A stretch of 64,000 nt of DNA, from assembly GCF_017635265.1 (NCBI RefSeq), contig NZ_JAGBLU010000141.1, forward strand, positions 30,778 through 94,777, written 5' to 3'. Positions 52,497 to 61,760 of this stretch are shown here, one piece after another. The notes under the pieces are model-generated. The model had not been told where the DNA came from and made no database searches. It worked only from the letters and a program-made list of their open reading frames with translations. Origin of the DNA: Butyrivibrio sp. GTDB taxonomy: Bacteria; Bacillota; Clostridia; Lachnospirales; Lachnospiraceae. Numbering within the stretch: the stretch's first letter is position 1; each line of letters begins with the position of its first letter. The position numbers were made by a program, and so were the translations under genes.

Positions 52497-54110
52497 TCAA
52501 AGCTGTGGGCCGGCAGCTACAAGAGCCTTACCAGCATCATTGCCTGTGTACTTAACGAAGTTCTTCTGGAATCTTGCAGCAAGATCCTTAGCCTTCTCTT
52601 CCCACTCAGAAGCGTTAGCATATGTATCTCTAGGATCAAGAATTGCAGGATCAACTCCAGGAAGAGATGTAGGTACTTCGAAATCGAAGTAAGGAATCTT
52701 CTTTGTCTCAGCCTTAAGAACATCTCCGTTAAGGATTGCATCGATGATTCCACGAGTATCCTTAATAGAAATTCTCTTGCCTGTTCCGTTCCAACCTGTG
52801 TTTACAAGATAAGCCTTAGCTCCACTCTTCTCCATCTTCTTAACAAGTTCCTGAGCGTACTTTGTAGGATGAAGCTCAAGGAATGCCTGTCCAAAGCAAG
52901 CTGAGAATGTAGGTGTAGGCTCTGTGATTCCTCTCTCTGTTCCTGCAAGCTTAGCTGTGAAGCCTGAAAGGAAGTAGTACTGTGTCTGCTCAGGTGTAAG
53001 GATTGATACAGGAGGAAGTACTCCGAAAGCATCTGCTGAAAGGAAGATTACGTTCTCAGCATCAGGACCAGCTGAAACCTTGTTTACCTTCTGAGCAATC
53101 TTATCGATGAACTCGATAGGATATGATACACGAGTATTCTCTGTAACGCTCTTATCGTCAAAATCAATCTTGCCGTTAGCATCTACTGTTACGTTCTCAA
53201 GAAGAGCATTTCTCTTGATTGCATTGTAGATATCAGGCTCAGACTCTTTATCAAGACCGATAACCTTAGCATAGCAACCACCTTCAAGGTTGAATACGCC
53301 GTTGTCATCCCAGCCGTGCTCGTCATCACCGATGAGGAGTCTCTTAGGATCTGTTGAAAGTGTTGTCTTACCTGTTCCTGAAAGACCAAAGAAGATAGCT
53401 GTGTGCTTACCTTCCATATCTGTGTTGGCTGAGCAGTGCATAGAAGCCATGCCCTGAAGTGGAAGGAAGTAGTTCTGCATTGAGAACAGACCTTTCTTCA
53501 TCTCTCCGCCGTACCATGTATTAAGGATAACCTGCTCTTTGCTTGTTACGTTGAAAAGAACTGCTGTCTCAGAGTTAAGACCGAGTTCCTTGTAGTTTGT
53601 AACTTTAGCCTTAGAAGCATTGTAAACAACGAAATCAGGCTTGAAATTAGCCTGCTCTTCCTCTGTAGGACGGATGAACATGTTCTTAACAAAGTGAGCC
53701 TGCCAAGCTACTTCCATAATGAAACGAACTGCAAGACGTGTGTCTTTGTTAGCTCCGCAGAAACCATCTACTACATAAAGCTTCTTGTTCGAAAGCTCTT
53801 CTACAGCAAGCTTTTTGCATGCGTCCCAAGCTGCCTGTGATGCTCTGTGGTTATCATTAGGATACTCCTCAGATGTCCACCATACTGTGTCCTTAGACTT
53901 CTCGTCTTCTACGATGAACTTATCTTTAGGAGAACGGCCTGTATAAATACCTGTCATTACGTTTACGGCACCAAGCTCTGTTTCCTGGCCTTTGTCAAAT
54001 CCCTCAAGACTTGGATCAGTCTCATCAGCAAAGAGCTGCTCGTATGATGGATTGTAAACGACTTCTTTTACTCCTGTGATGCCATACTGGCTTAAATCGA
54101 TGTTTGCCAT
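52497..54110 (-). CDS. pckA: Phosphoenolpyruvate carboxykinase (ATP)
   Basis: The 537-residue enzyme interconverts oxaloacetate and phosphoenolpyruvate with ATP. Landmarks are the P-loop GLSGTGKTT at 242-250, the metal-site LIGDDEHGW following it, and TGRSPKDKF near residue 57. In rumen-type anaerobes it usually fixes CO2 toward succinate. It is a single-gene unit with a strong promoter. Codon use looks strongly biased, as expected for a highly expressed gene, and long open frames in the other frames are a result of that bias. Confidence 0.96.
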   Translation of the reverse strand: MANIDLSQYGITGVKEVVYNPSYEQLFADETDPSLEGFDKGQETELGAVNVMTGIYTGRSPKDKFIVEDEKSKDTVWWTSEEYPNDNHRASQAAWDACKKLAVEELSNKKLYVVDGFCGANKDTRLAVRFIMEVAWQAHFVKNMFIRPTEEEQANFKPDFVVYNASKAKVTNYKELGLNSETAVLFNVTSKEQVILNTWYGGEMKKGLFSMQNYFLPLQGMASMHCSANTDMEGKHTAIFFGLSGTGKTTLSTDPKRLLIGDDEHGWDDNGVFNLEGGCYAKVIGLDKESEPDIYNAIKRNALLENVTVDANGKIDFDDKSVTENTRVSYPIEFIDKIAQKVNKVSAGPDAENVIFLSADAFGVLPPVSILTPEQTQYYFLSGFTAKLAGTERGITEPTPTFSACFGQAFLELHPTKYAQELVKKMEKSGAKAYLVNTGWNGTGKRISIKDTRGIIDAILNGDVLKAETKKIPYFDFEVPTSLPGVDPAILDPRDTYANASEWEEKAKDLAARFQKNFVKYTGNDAGKALVAAGPQL

Positions 54111-54194
54111 TTTGCTATCCTCTTTTCTTTAAATATTTGTTTTTCCGGATAAATCGTTTAAATAATCTGATAATCCGTAGTTACACACTAAAAA

Positions 54195-54250
54195 TATCGG
54201 AAAATTACGCCCGATACTACTTTTATACTACAAAGTCAAAGTTTTAACAA
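54195..54250 (-). promoter_or_regulatory. Promoter of pckA with a TATCGG dyad near the start site
   Basis: TTGTTA (54245-54250) and TATAAA (54222-54227) are 17 bases apart on the minus strand, about 112 bases before the start codon. TATCGG and CCGATA (about 54195-54216) form a 6-base dyad with a 10-base spacer in the first part of the transcript, a possible operator or small hairpin. Confidence 0.65.
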
Positions 54251-54277
54251 GTTTTTTAATGCAAAATATCTATAAAA

Positions 54278-55588
54278 TTACTGTAAATAATTGTCGATCT
54301 CGAAGCATAAAACAGAATGTGGTTTAAGTTTAAACTTCTCACCATTTGACAGTTCTTTTGCCACGTTGCTCCACATCTCAACCGACATGTATTTCTTCCT
54401 TGCTGACAGACCCAGATCCTTGAACTTCAGCTTAATCTTCTGTTCATTTTCACTGATGTTGAAAAGAGCTATGTAAAGCCTTTCATCCTTGGTTACACTT
54501 CTCCAGATAATGCAGTCATCTTTTCTCATGATCTGTCTGGCTTTTCTGCCATTTTTCTGCATATTCAGAATTCTATCGTTGGTTAAAAGACTGTTTGTAA
54601 AATCATCGTTATCCCTAAGTTCTCCACCAAACATCAGTGGTGATCTGAACATACACCACAAAGTCATAAGAATCTTTTGTTCATCCTGTGTGAAATGACT
54701 GAAATGTCCTTTCTCAGCGCCTTCATGATTGCATACACACACGTGTCCCAAAGGAAGCATATCGCAATCGGGCCAATGATCTTTACAACCAATACCCTGC
54801 CATGCGTAGCATCTTTCAAACATTCCATAAAGGTGTTCCCACTTATCCCAGAAGTCATCTGTCATGCGCCACATGTTGGCATTATTCAGCAAAAAGTCTT
54901 TTTGCTCAACCTTAGCAGGTCCCGGTGAAAGGCTAAGAACAATTTTCCTTCCACAATTTGCAATAGCATTTTTTATCAACTCGATTTCTGAAAAAGCTGC
55001 TCCCGGTGCCTCCGGTGCGTAATCGACTCTTGCTATGTCATCAACTTTCACATAGTCTATGCCCCAATCTGCATACATCTTGAAGATCGAATCGTAGTAC
55101 TCCTGAGCACCTTTTGCCTTGGCATCAACGCCGTACATATCTGTGTTCCACATGCAAACACTTGAGGCATGCGCTATGTCTCTGGCTGTTGCATCCGTTC
55201 CCATGAGTTTCGTGTTTCTATGAACTGCCTGTCTGGGGATTCCTCTCATAATGTGAATTCCAAACTTAAGCCCCATATCATGAATCTGATCAGCTATTGG
55301 ACCAAATCCCTTTCCGTCTTTTGCTGACGGAAATCTGTTAACAGCAGGAATAAGCCTTGAATACTCATCCATTTCAAGCTCTGTAAACTTGTGATAATAA
55401 TGAGAATCAGCTGTTGGCTCATACCACTGAATATCACAGATCACATACTCCCATCCATGGTCTTTTAAATGCTCTGCCATATATCTGGCATTACCTAAAA
55501 GCTGCTCCTCATTTACACTTGCTCCGTAACAATCCCAGCTGTTCCACCCCATAGGCGGTCTCTTTGCTACATATTCCCTTTCTCCCAT
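54278..55588 (-). CDS. GH27 alpha-galactosidase
   Basis: The 436-residue protein has the GH27 barrel with PPMGWNSWDCYG at the start, the nucleophile Asp183 in DYVKVDD and the acid/base Asp245 in WRMTDDFWD. A C-terminal beta domain completes it. There is no signal peptide, so it acts on imported galactosides. GAGGAGG precedes the ATG. It follows pckA but has its own place; the RsmI gene is upstream by 43 bases, so it may be read through from there. Confidence 0.92.
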   Translation of the reverse strand: MGEREYVAKRPPMGWNSWDCYGASVNEEQLLGNARYMAEHLKDHGWEYVICDIQWYEPTADSHYYHKFTELEMDEYSRLIPAVNRFPSAKDGKGFGPIADQIHDMGLKFGIHIMRGIPRQAVHRNTKLMGTDATARDIAHASSVCMWNTDMYGVDAKAKGAQEYYDSIFKMYADWGIDYVKVDDIARVDYAPEAPGAAFSEIELIKNAIANCGRKIVLSLSPGPAKVEQKDFLLNNANMWRMTDDFWDKWEHLYGMFERCYAWQGIGCKDHWPDCDMLPLGHVCVCNHEGAEKGHFSHFTQDEQKILMTLWCMFRSPLMFGGELRDNDDFTNSLLTNDRILNMQKNGRKARQIMRKDDCIIWRSVTKDERLYIALFNISENEQKIKLKFKDLGLSARKKYMSVEMWSNVAKELSNGEKFKLKPHSVLCFEIDNYLQ

Positions 55589-55631
55589 ATAACCTCCTCA
55601 AGTCTTACATTGTATATGAATTTTTATTGTA

Positions 55632-56477
55632 TTATTTCAATAGAGCCTGATAAATATCTCTTTTGCCGACACCCCTGTCAGCTGCTACCTTCTTCATTGC
55701 ATCTTTATGAGGTACACCCATATCCTCATAGTACTTCATATGATCCTCTATGCTCATTTCCTGCCAGGAAAGTCTCTTTTCCTCGTCCTGTTCCTTTAAG
55801 CTCTTGCCCTCAATCACCAGAACATACTCACCTCGCGGTTCATTTTTTTCATAAAAAGAAATTGCATCTTCTATTGTAGTTGGTGTTACCTCTTCAAACT
55901 TCTTGGTAAGCTCCCTGCAAATTGATATTCTTCTGTTTCCAAGATTTTCATAAAGGTCATTTAAGACCGCCTTTAGGTGATGCGGAGCCTCATAAACTAT
56001 CATCGTCCTTGACTCATTCTGCAAATCTTCGAGAATTCTTTTTCTTGCTTTCTTATCATCAATCGGTGGCAAAAAACCTTCAAAACAAAAACGTCTTGTA
56101 CTAAGCCCTGATAAAGTCAGTGCGGTAATACATGCTGCCGGTCCCGGAAGAGACGTAACTGTTATTCCTGCTTTGTGACATTCTGCCACCAAAACCTCAC
56201 CCGGATCAGAAATGGCAGGTGTCCCGGCATCTGTTATAAGCGCAACATTTGTCCCCTCAAGCATCTTCTCAATAAGCCATTTTGCCTTATCAAACTTATT
56301 GTACTCGTGATAACTTGTCATTTCTGTATGTATGTCAAAATGATTGAGCAGTTTAATGCTGTTTCTCGTATCCTCTGCCGCAATCAGATCAACACTCTTT
56401 AGTGTTTCCAATACCCTGAATGTCATATCAGCCAGATTGCCGATTGGGGTTGCACATAAATATAACTTTCCCTGCAT
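55632..56477 (-). CDS. rsmI: 16S rRNA (cytidine1402-2'-O)-methyltransferase
   Basis: The 281-residue SAM-dependent enzyme methylates the ribose of C1402 in 16S rRNA. It has the RsmI motifs LYLCATPIGNLADMTFRVLE, LIAAEDTRNS, ITDAGTPAISDPG and LPGPAACITAL. It is the last of the housekeeping cluster running from 63890, 71 bases after the methyltransferase gene. Confidence 0.95.
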   Translation of the reverse strand: MQGKLYLCATPIGNLADMTFRVLETLKSVDLIAAEDTRNSIKLLNHFDIHTEMTSYHEYNKFDKAKWLIEKMLEGTNVALITDAGTPAISDPGEVLVAECHKAGITVTSLPGPAACITALTLSGLSTRRFCFEGFLPPIDDKKARKRILEDLQNESRTMIVYEAPHHLKAVLNDLYENLGNRRISICRELTKKFEEVTPTTIEDAISFYEKNEPRGEYVLVIEGKSLKEQDEEKRLSWQEMSIEDHMKYYEDMGVPHKDAMKKVAADRGVGKRDIYQALLK

Positions 56478-56548
56478 ATTATTACCTATCTATTATTATT
56501 CAGTTCTTTTTATCCAAATAGTATTCTGAAATCTTTATTTCGTTTTAG

Positions 56549-57289
56549 TCAAAAACCGTATATGTCATAAATCTCTTTTGTATATTTGTTTTGAGATTCA
56601 TATATTATAAGCGGAGGTTCAACTGTAATTCTCGACTTTCCACCGCGGGCACCTTCGATAAGCACCATGCTTGGCTCTTTATCTATAAAAGGATAAACAA
56701 GTCTCATTCTCTTTGGCTCAAGCTTATAACGGTTCATAACCACCATTATCTCAGCAAGTCTGAATGGCCTATGTACCATATAGAATTTGCCCCCTGGTCT
56801 AAGACATCTTGCTGCTGCCTTAACCACATCCTCAAGATCACAGAGTACCTCGTGTCTTGCTATCGCCTTGGGTCCTTCAGGATTTTGCAGTCCATGGCCA
56901 CCTATCATGTAAGGCGGATTACTCGTTACAACGTCAAAAGAGGCAGCTTCGAATAAATCGCCTGCCTCCTTAATGTCTCCACTAATTATCTTAACTCTTT
57001 CTCCAAGGTCATTAAGAATCACACTGCGATTAGCCATATCTGCGCTTTCGGGCTGGATTTCAAGGCCAATAAGTTCCTTAGCTCTTGTTTTAGCAGCCAT
57101 AAGTATAGGTATTATACCGGTTCCTGTTCCCAGATCAAGGAGCCTTCCTCCATCCGGCGCTGTCGCAAATCCGGATAAAAGAACCGCATCCATGCCAAAG
57201 CAGAATCTCTCCGGATCCTGAATGATTCTATAACCATTTCTCTGCAGATCGTCCAGTCTTTCTCCGGGCTTTAAATCAATTGTCCCCAA
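56549..57289 (-). CDS. TrmN6/YfiC-type N6-adenine methyltransferase
   Basis: The protein (246 residues from 57289) is a class I SAM methyltransferase with LLDLGTGTGIIPILMA and the catalytic SNPPYMIGG, as in tRNA1(Val) A37 N6-methyltransferases. No ATG is available near the start. I chose the TTG at 57289, where GGAAGG lies about 10 bases upstream and the conserved KPGERLDDL begins shortly after; it overlaps the end of ricT by 14 bases. A TTG at 57334 would overlap more. Confidence 0.85.
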   Translation of the reverse strand: MGTIDLKPGERLDDLQRNGYRIIQDPERFCFGMDAVLLSGFATAPDGGRLLDLGTGTGIIPILMAAKTRAKELIGLEIQPESADMANRSVILNDLGERVKIISGDIKEAGDLFEAASFDVVTSNPPYMIGGHGLQNPEGPKAIARHEVLCDLEDVVKAAARCLRPGGKFYMVHRPFRLAEIMVVMNRYKLEPKRMRLVYPFIDKEPSMVLIEGARGGKSRITVEPPLIIYESQNKYTKEIYDIYGF

Positions 57290-58211
57290 GTTTTGACTTT
57301 CCTTCCTGTTTCTCAATCTTCTCAAGTTTCTCAAGCTCTTTCATCTCTTCATCTTCCTGAGAATTCTTTTTATTGTTCTGATTCTTTTTCTTTGGTTTTT
57401 TCTTGATTGACTCTATATCATCAAGCTTGTACTCGTGAACTTCCTTCTCATCATCAACATCTACCAGAATCTTGAGAGTCTGCCTGAGGATATTCACACT
57501 TGAAACCTCACCTTCAAGTCCATCCTTGGTCTTGCATATGTCACCGACTCCGGGCATCTTTCTGTTAAGCTCCTCATATACGTCCTCTTCGTTCTTAAGA
57601 CAACACATGAGTCTTCCGCATACCCCGGAAATCTTGGTGGGATTAAGCGATAAGCTCTGCTCCTTAGCCATTTTAATAGAAACCGGAACAAAGTCTGACA
57701 AATATGAATGGCAGCAAAGCGGCCTGCCACAGATTCCATATCCGCCGATTATCTTGGTCTCATCCCTTACACCGATCTGCCTAAGCTCAATTCTTGTCTT
57801 AAACACTGCCGCAAGATCTTTTACCAGCTCTCTAAAGTCAATTCGGCCATCAGCTGTAAAGTAAAAAAGTATCTTGTTATTATCAAATGTGTACTCAGCA
57901 TCAATAAGCTTCATCTCAAGATTATGCTTTTTGATCTTTTCAAGGCAAACTTTAAACGCTTCTCTTTCTTTTTCCCTGTTCGCCTTTTCCTGCTCATCAT
58001 CCTTGGTACTTGCTGTTCTGAGTACAGGCTTTAAAGGCTTAACAACCTCGTCATCCTCAACTTCTCTCGGCTCTCCTACTACAGTACCGTACTCCACTCC
58101 TCGTGCAGTCTCAACAATTACGTGGTCGCCCTTTTTAATAACATATTTTCCTGGTGAAAAGAAATATATCTTTCCGGCTGTTCTAAACCTTACGCCGATT
58201 ACTTTGGTCAT
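57276..58211 (-). CDS. ricT: PSP1-domain protein RicT (YaaT)
   Basis: The 311-residue protein is RicT, part of the Y-complex that helps RNase Y process mRNA in Bacillus. It has the PSP1 core VIVETARGVEYGTVVGEP, the Cys-rich cluster GGYGICGRPLCCHSYL and SGVCGRLMCCLKNE that binds iron-sulfur in this family, and a lysine-rich tail from about 265. The start overlaps the holB stop as ATGA. Confidence 0.93.
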   Translation of the reverse strand: MTKVIGVRFRTAGKIYFFSPGKYVIKKGDHVIVETARGVEYGTVVGEPREVEDDEVVKPLKPVLRTASTKDDEQEKANREKEREAFKVCLEKIKKHNLEMKLIDAEYTFDNNKILFYFTADGRIDFRELVKDLAAVFKTRIELRQIGVRDETKIIGGYGICGRPLCCHSYLSDFVPVSIKMAKEQSLSLNPTKISGVCGRLMCCLKNEEDVYEELNRKMPGVGDICKTKDGLEGEVSSVNILRQTLKILVDVDDEKEVHEYKLDDIESIKKKPKKKNQNNKKNSQEDEEMKELEKLEKIEKQEGKSKLGDN

Positions 58212-59254
58212 AAATTCTCCTTAACAGCAAGGAGCATCAGCTCCAATGCAAGATCTATATTAACATTAGAATTGATCCTGTTTTTGGCTTTCTCCAAATC
58301 ATGGATCATCTCATCAATTTGTGTGTAAGAACACTTTTCAGTAACACTTCTAATATACGATAATTTGTCAGAGAAAATCAAGTGATCCACATTTTCTGTG
58401 GACTTGTAAACAAGCATATCTCTGAACAAAAAAATCATTACATCCATAAAGTCTTCAAGAGCAGCTGTATCTATGCCTTTTTTACTGGTTTTTTCACTCT
58501 CTTCATCCGGGGAAAGAATTTCATGAAGTCTGTCCATGATATCATGTGTTTCTAAAGCCTTGAGCTTGGACACAAGCTCGATTGTACTGTTTTTGAGATT
58601 ATCAAACTTCTCATTAGAAGCCAGCTCCAAAGCTTTTCCAACATTGCCCCTGGCAAAAGAAGCGCAAAGCATAGCTTTATAATCCACCACATGATAATTT
58701 TCCATAAGATACTTCTTTATGGAATCATCCTTGGCGGGCTTCATGGGGAGTACTATGCATCTGCTTATTATCGTGGGAAGAAAGGCATTCAGGTTATTGG
58801 TCAGAATAATAATAACCACATATGACGGCGGCTCTTCCAAAGTCTTTAAAAGAGCATTCTGAGCAGCCGGTGTCATTTTCTCGCCTTCTGGAATTATATA
58901 AATCTTATACTTACTTTCATAAGGTCTTATTACAACATCATCTCTTATCCCATGTCTAATATCATCTACACCTATACTGGCAGGTTTTTCATGGGTGAGT
59001 GTAATAATATCCGGATGATTTAAGCTAAGAGCCTTCACACATGAAGGACACTCATTGCAGCTTTCTATCATCCCTTCTTTTTCATGCCTGCTCTCGCACT
59101 GCAGCGCTTTCGCAAAAACTCTGGCTATAAACTCTTTTCCTGAGCCGTTTTCTCCTGATATTATATATGCATGAGATACTTTTTCTGTTAAGAGCGCATT
59201 CTGCATGTGCTCTTTCATCTGAACTTGATCTATAATATCGGAAAAATCCGCCAT
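58208..59254 (-). CDS. holB: DNA polymerase III delta-prime subunit
   Basis: The 348-residue clamp-loader subunit has the nucleotide-site SGENGSGKEF near residue 35, a four-cysteine zinc cluster (LQC...ESCNECPSC, about 50-75), and TPAAQNALLKTLEEPP, the SRC-type loop IISRCIVLP. GAGGGAG precedes the ATG. It lies in the conserved order yaaR-holB-ricT. Confidence 0.93.
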   Translation of the reverse strand: MADFSDIIDQVQMKEHMQNALLTEKVSHAYIISGENGSGKEFIARVFAKALQCESRHEKEGMIESCNECPSCVKALSLNHPDIITLTHEKPASIGVDDIRHGIRDDVVIRPYESKYKIYIIPEGEKMTPAAQNALLKTLEEPPSYVVIIILTNNLNAFLPTIISRCIVLPMKPAKDDSIKKYLMENYHVVDYKAMLCASFARGNVGKALELASNEKFDNLKNSTIELVSKLKALETHDIMDRLHEILSPDEESEKTSKKGIDTAALEDFMDVMIFLFRDMLVYKSTENVDHLIFSDKLSYIRSVTEKCSYTQIDEMIHDLEKAKNRINSNVNIDLALELMLLAVKENL

Positions 59255-59264
59255 CTTTACTCCC

Positions 59265-59705
59265 TCAGGTAAAAATATCCAACAAAAGCCCCTCTATCTG
59301 CCCTATCTTAGCCAGAATACCAATGTTGTCTTTTTCGTCTTTGACAAGTTCTCTTGCGAGCTCATCAAGCTCATCATCTACCTGTCTTATTATTCCGTAC
59401 ACACGATGTCTCCCTTTTCTATCGAGAAAATTTTCTCTTGAAAAGACATGTGATCTTGTTACCACTTCATTAAAAAAATCTTTTATAAGCACTCTATAAC
59501 GCTGCATATCCTTGATGTCATTGCGCTTGCCAATTTTCTGTCCCTGCTGGACAATATCCTGCATCATGAGATTAAGTCGCTCTGCAAGATTTGTATCTTC
59601 AAGCTTACTTGTCAGAACAAACTTAAAATCTCCTGAAGCTTCCTGGACCGGTTCCTGTCCCTGAATCTCATTTGGCTTTAGAATATTATTTATTCTAATA
59701 TCCAT
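59265..59705 (-). CDS. yaaR: YaaR family protein (DUF327)
   Basis: The 146-residue helical protein matches the YaaR family, found next to holB in many Firmicutes and of unknown role. Family features include the [17 protein letters not shown] block and the C-terminal [13 protein letters not shown]. It is 11 bases upstream of holB. Confidence 0.88.
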   Translation of the reverse strand: MDIRINNILKPNEIQGQEPVQEASGDFKFVLTSKLEDTNLAERLNLMMQDIVQQGQKIGKRNDIKDMQRYRVLIKDFFNEVVTRSHVFSRENFLDRKGRHRVYGIIRQVDDELDELARELVKDEKDNIGILAKIGQIEGLLLDIFT

Positions 59706-59748
59706 ACCTTGACCTCACTGGTAAAGCCGTTATAGTTACAATAATATT

Positions 59749-60342
59749 TTATCCTATTTTCTGAGTAATGTATTCTGTAATTTCACTAATACATGTCTCT
59801 AAGTTGTCATTATTTGTAAATCTCTTGGTTATTCCTGCCGCTACTATCTTCTCTTCACTAAAATCTTCTTCATCTGCAAGGAAACGTCTGCACATCTCAT
59901 CATATTTTGGATGTTCCTGCTTATTCTCACGATGCATCGCCCTTTCAAGCCGAACTTTTGCATCAACATCAATAAGAACCGGCTCCACGTTTTCTTTTCC
60001 AAAATAGTCTCTGATATAGCAATAGGATTCTAAAGTACCAATTACAAGATAATTTCCGTTCTGAAGATTTATCTGCCCATCATCAACAGTAAAATATCTC
60101 CACTCACCGTACTTGGTGTGATAAGTTCTTTCTTCGATAATCCTGCCATCTTCTCTAAGTTTCAGATATTCATTTTCATCTTTAAAAAAGTACTGTACAC
60201 CGTCTTTTTCCCCATCTCGCATGGGTCTGGTTGTATAAGGCACGACTTTTTCAAGTCCAAGTTTCTCATTAACTATTAGTTCTTTGTAAATCGTATCCTT
60301 CCCCGAGGTGCTCTTTCCCATCAAAAGAAATATCTTTCCCAT
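59749..60342 (-). CDS. Guanylate kinase-like protein
   Basis: The 197-residue protein has a P-loop MGKSTSGKDTIYK and the guanylate-kinase segment VVPYTTRPMRDGEKDGVQYFF. The lid and C-terminal part are divergent, and the usual G-x-S-G-x-GK reads GKSTSGKD. It may be an accessory copy separate from the main gmk. It follows pyruvate kinase by 8 bases in the housekeeping operon. Confidence 0.85.
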   Translation of the reverse strand: MGKIFLLMGKSTSGKDTIYKELIVNEKLGLEKVVPYTTRPMRDGEKDGVQYFFKDENEYLKLREDGRIIEERTYHTKYGEWRYFTVDDGQINLQNGNYLVIGTLESYCYIRDYFGKENVEPVLIDVDAKVRLERAMHRENKQEHPKYDEMCRRFLADEEDFSEEKIVAAGITKRFTNNDNLETCISEITEYITQKIG

Positions 60343-60350
60343 TAGCTTAA

Positions 60351-61760
60351 TTAAAGCTCCTCTACACGAATCATGTTTGTTCTTCCCGGAATTCCAAGCG
60401 GAACTCCTGCCGTAAGAACAACCTTATCTCCTGCTTTCAAATATCCGGCATTTTTAGCTGCATTAATAGCCTCTTTAAACAACTCGTCTGCAGTATCTTC
60501 CTGTCTGATATGAAGTGGTGTTACACCCCACATAAGATTTGCCTGTCTGCAAACTGTTGGGTTAATAGTGCATGCGATGATCTGGCAATTAGGCTTATAT
60601 CTTGAAACCATGGCTGCTGTAAATCCTGACATTGTGACTGTAAGGATTGCGTCTGCATCAACCTCTGCTGCTATATTACATGTAGCATGTGAAATAGCAT
60701 TAGTAACATCAGATGGCGCATAGTCTCTCTTGCGAAGCCTTCCTACATAATCTATATCAGCTTCTGTTCGCTCTGCAATTCTGGCCATTGTCTTAACAGC
60801 TTCTACAGGATAATCTCCGGATGCTGTCTCACCGGAAAGCATGATTGCTGTTGTACCGTCATAAATGGCATTTGCTACGTCAGTAACCTCAGCACGGGTT
60901 GGACGTGGATGATGAATCATTGAATCAAGCATCTGAGTCGCTGTAATAACATATTTTCCCTTTGATTCAGCGAGCTTGATCATCTCTTTCTGAATAACAG
61001 GTACATCTTCAAACGGAACCTCAACACCCATATCACCACGGGCTACCATGATTCCGTCAGCTGTATCAAGTATCTCCTCAAGATTCTTAATACCCTGTGT
61101 GCTCTCAATCTTGGCAATGATCTTCATATTGCTGTTTTTAGCCTTTAAAATCTCACGAATTGCCATGACATCGTCAGATGTACGTACAAATGATGCTGCT
61201 ACGAAGTCAAATCCCTGCTCACATCCAAATTCGATGTCTCCTCTGTCCTGCTCGCTAAGATATGGCATTGTAAGAACAGCCCCGGGAACATTAACGCCTT
61301 TTTTATCTGAAACAGGTCCACCGTTAACAACTGTACATACAATATCAGTCTCTGTAACTTCCTCTACTTTTAACTCAATAAGACCATCATCAATAAGAAT
61401 TGTCATTCCCTTATGGCAATCATTTGTAAGTTCTTTATATGTAATAGCAACCTCTGACTCGGTTCCCATAACGTCACGGGAAGTAAGCGTAAATTTCTGG
61501 CCGGCGGTTAACTCTACCTTACCTTTTTCAAAGTCTTTTAATCTGATTTCCGGTCCCTTTGTATCAAGCATTACAGCTACCGGTAAACCAAGCTCATCTC
61601 TGAGTTTTTTTATTCTGTCATATTTTCTCTTATGTTCCTCATGTGAGCCATGTGAAAAATTAAAGCGGGCAACATTCATTCCTGCCAGCATAATCTCACG
61701 AAGTTTATCCTCATTCTCACTTGCAGGTCCAATTGTACAAATTATTTTTGTCTTACGCAT
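60351..61760 (-). CDS. pyk: Pyruvate kinase
   Basis: The 469-residue glycolytic enzyme has RKTKIICTIGPASE, NFSHGSHEEH, MLDTKGPEIR, the active-site IIAKIESTQGI and MVARGDMGVEVP, and a C-terminal allosteric domain of normal length. It has no extra PEP-utiliser domain. Its start lies inside the 3' end of the decarboxylase gene (19-base overlap in another frame), an unusual coupling for a central glycolytic gene. Confidence 0.96.
   Translation of the reverse strand: MRKTKIICTIGPASENEDKLREIMLAGMNVARFNFSHGSHEEHKRKYDRIKKLRDELGLPVAVMLDTKGPEIRLKDFEKGKVELTAGQKFTLTSRDVMGTESEVAITYKELTNDCHKGMTILIDDGLIELKVEEVTETDIVCTVVNGGPVSDKKGVNVPGAVLTMPYLSEQDRGDIEFGCEQGFDFVAASFVRTSDDVMAIREILKAKNSNMKIIAKIESTQGIKNLEEILDTADGIMVARGDMGVEVPFEDVPVIQKEMIKLAESKGKYVITATQMLDSMIHHPRPTRAEVTDVANAIYDGTTAIMLSGETASGDYPVEAVKTMARIAERTEADIDYVGRLRKRDYAPSDVTNAISHATCNIAAEVDADAILTVTMSGFTAAMVSRYKPNCQIIACTINPTVCRQANLMWGVTPLHIRQEDTADELFKEAINAAKNAGYLKAGDKVVLTAGVPLGIPGRTNMIRVEEL

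Noticed and set aside
52517-53389. Long open frames in other frames of the pckA strand
   Set aside because: They lie wholly inside pckA, lack ribosome sites and have low-complexity, Leu/Ser/Arg-rich translations caused by the codon bias of a highly expressed gene.
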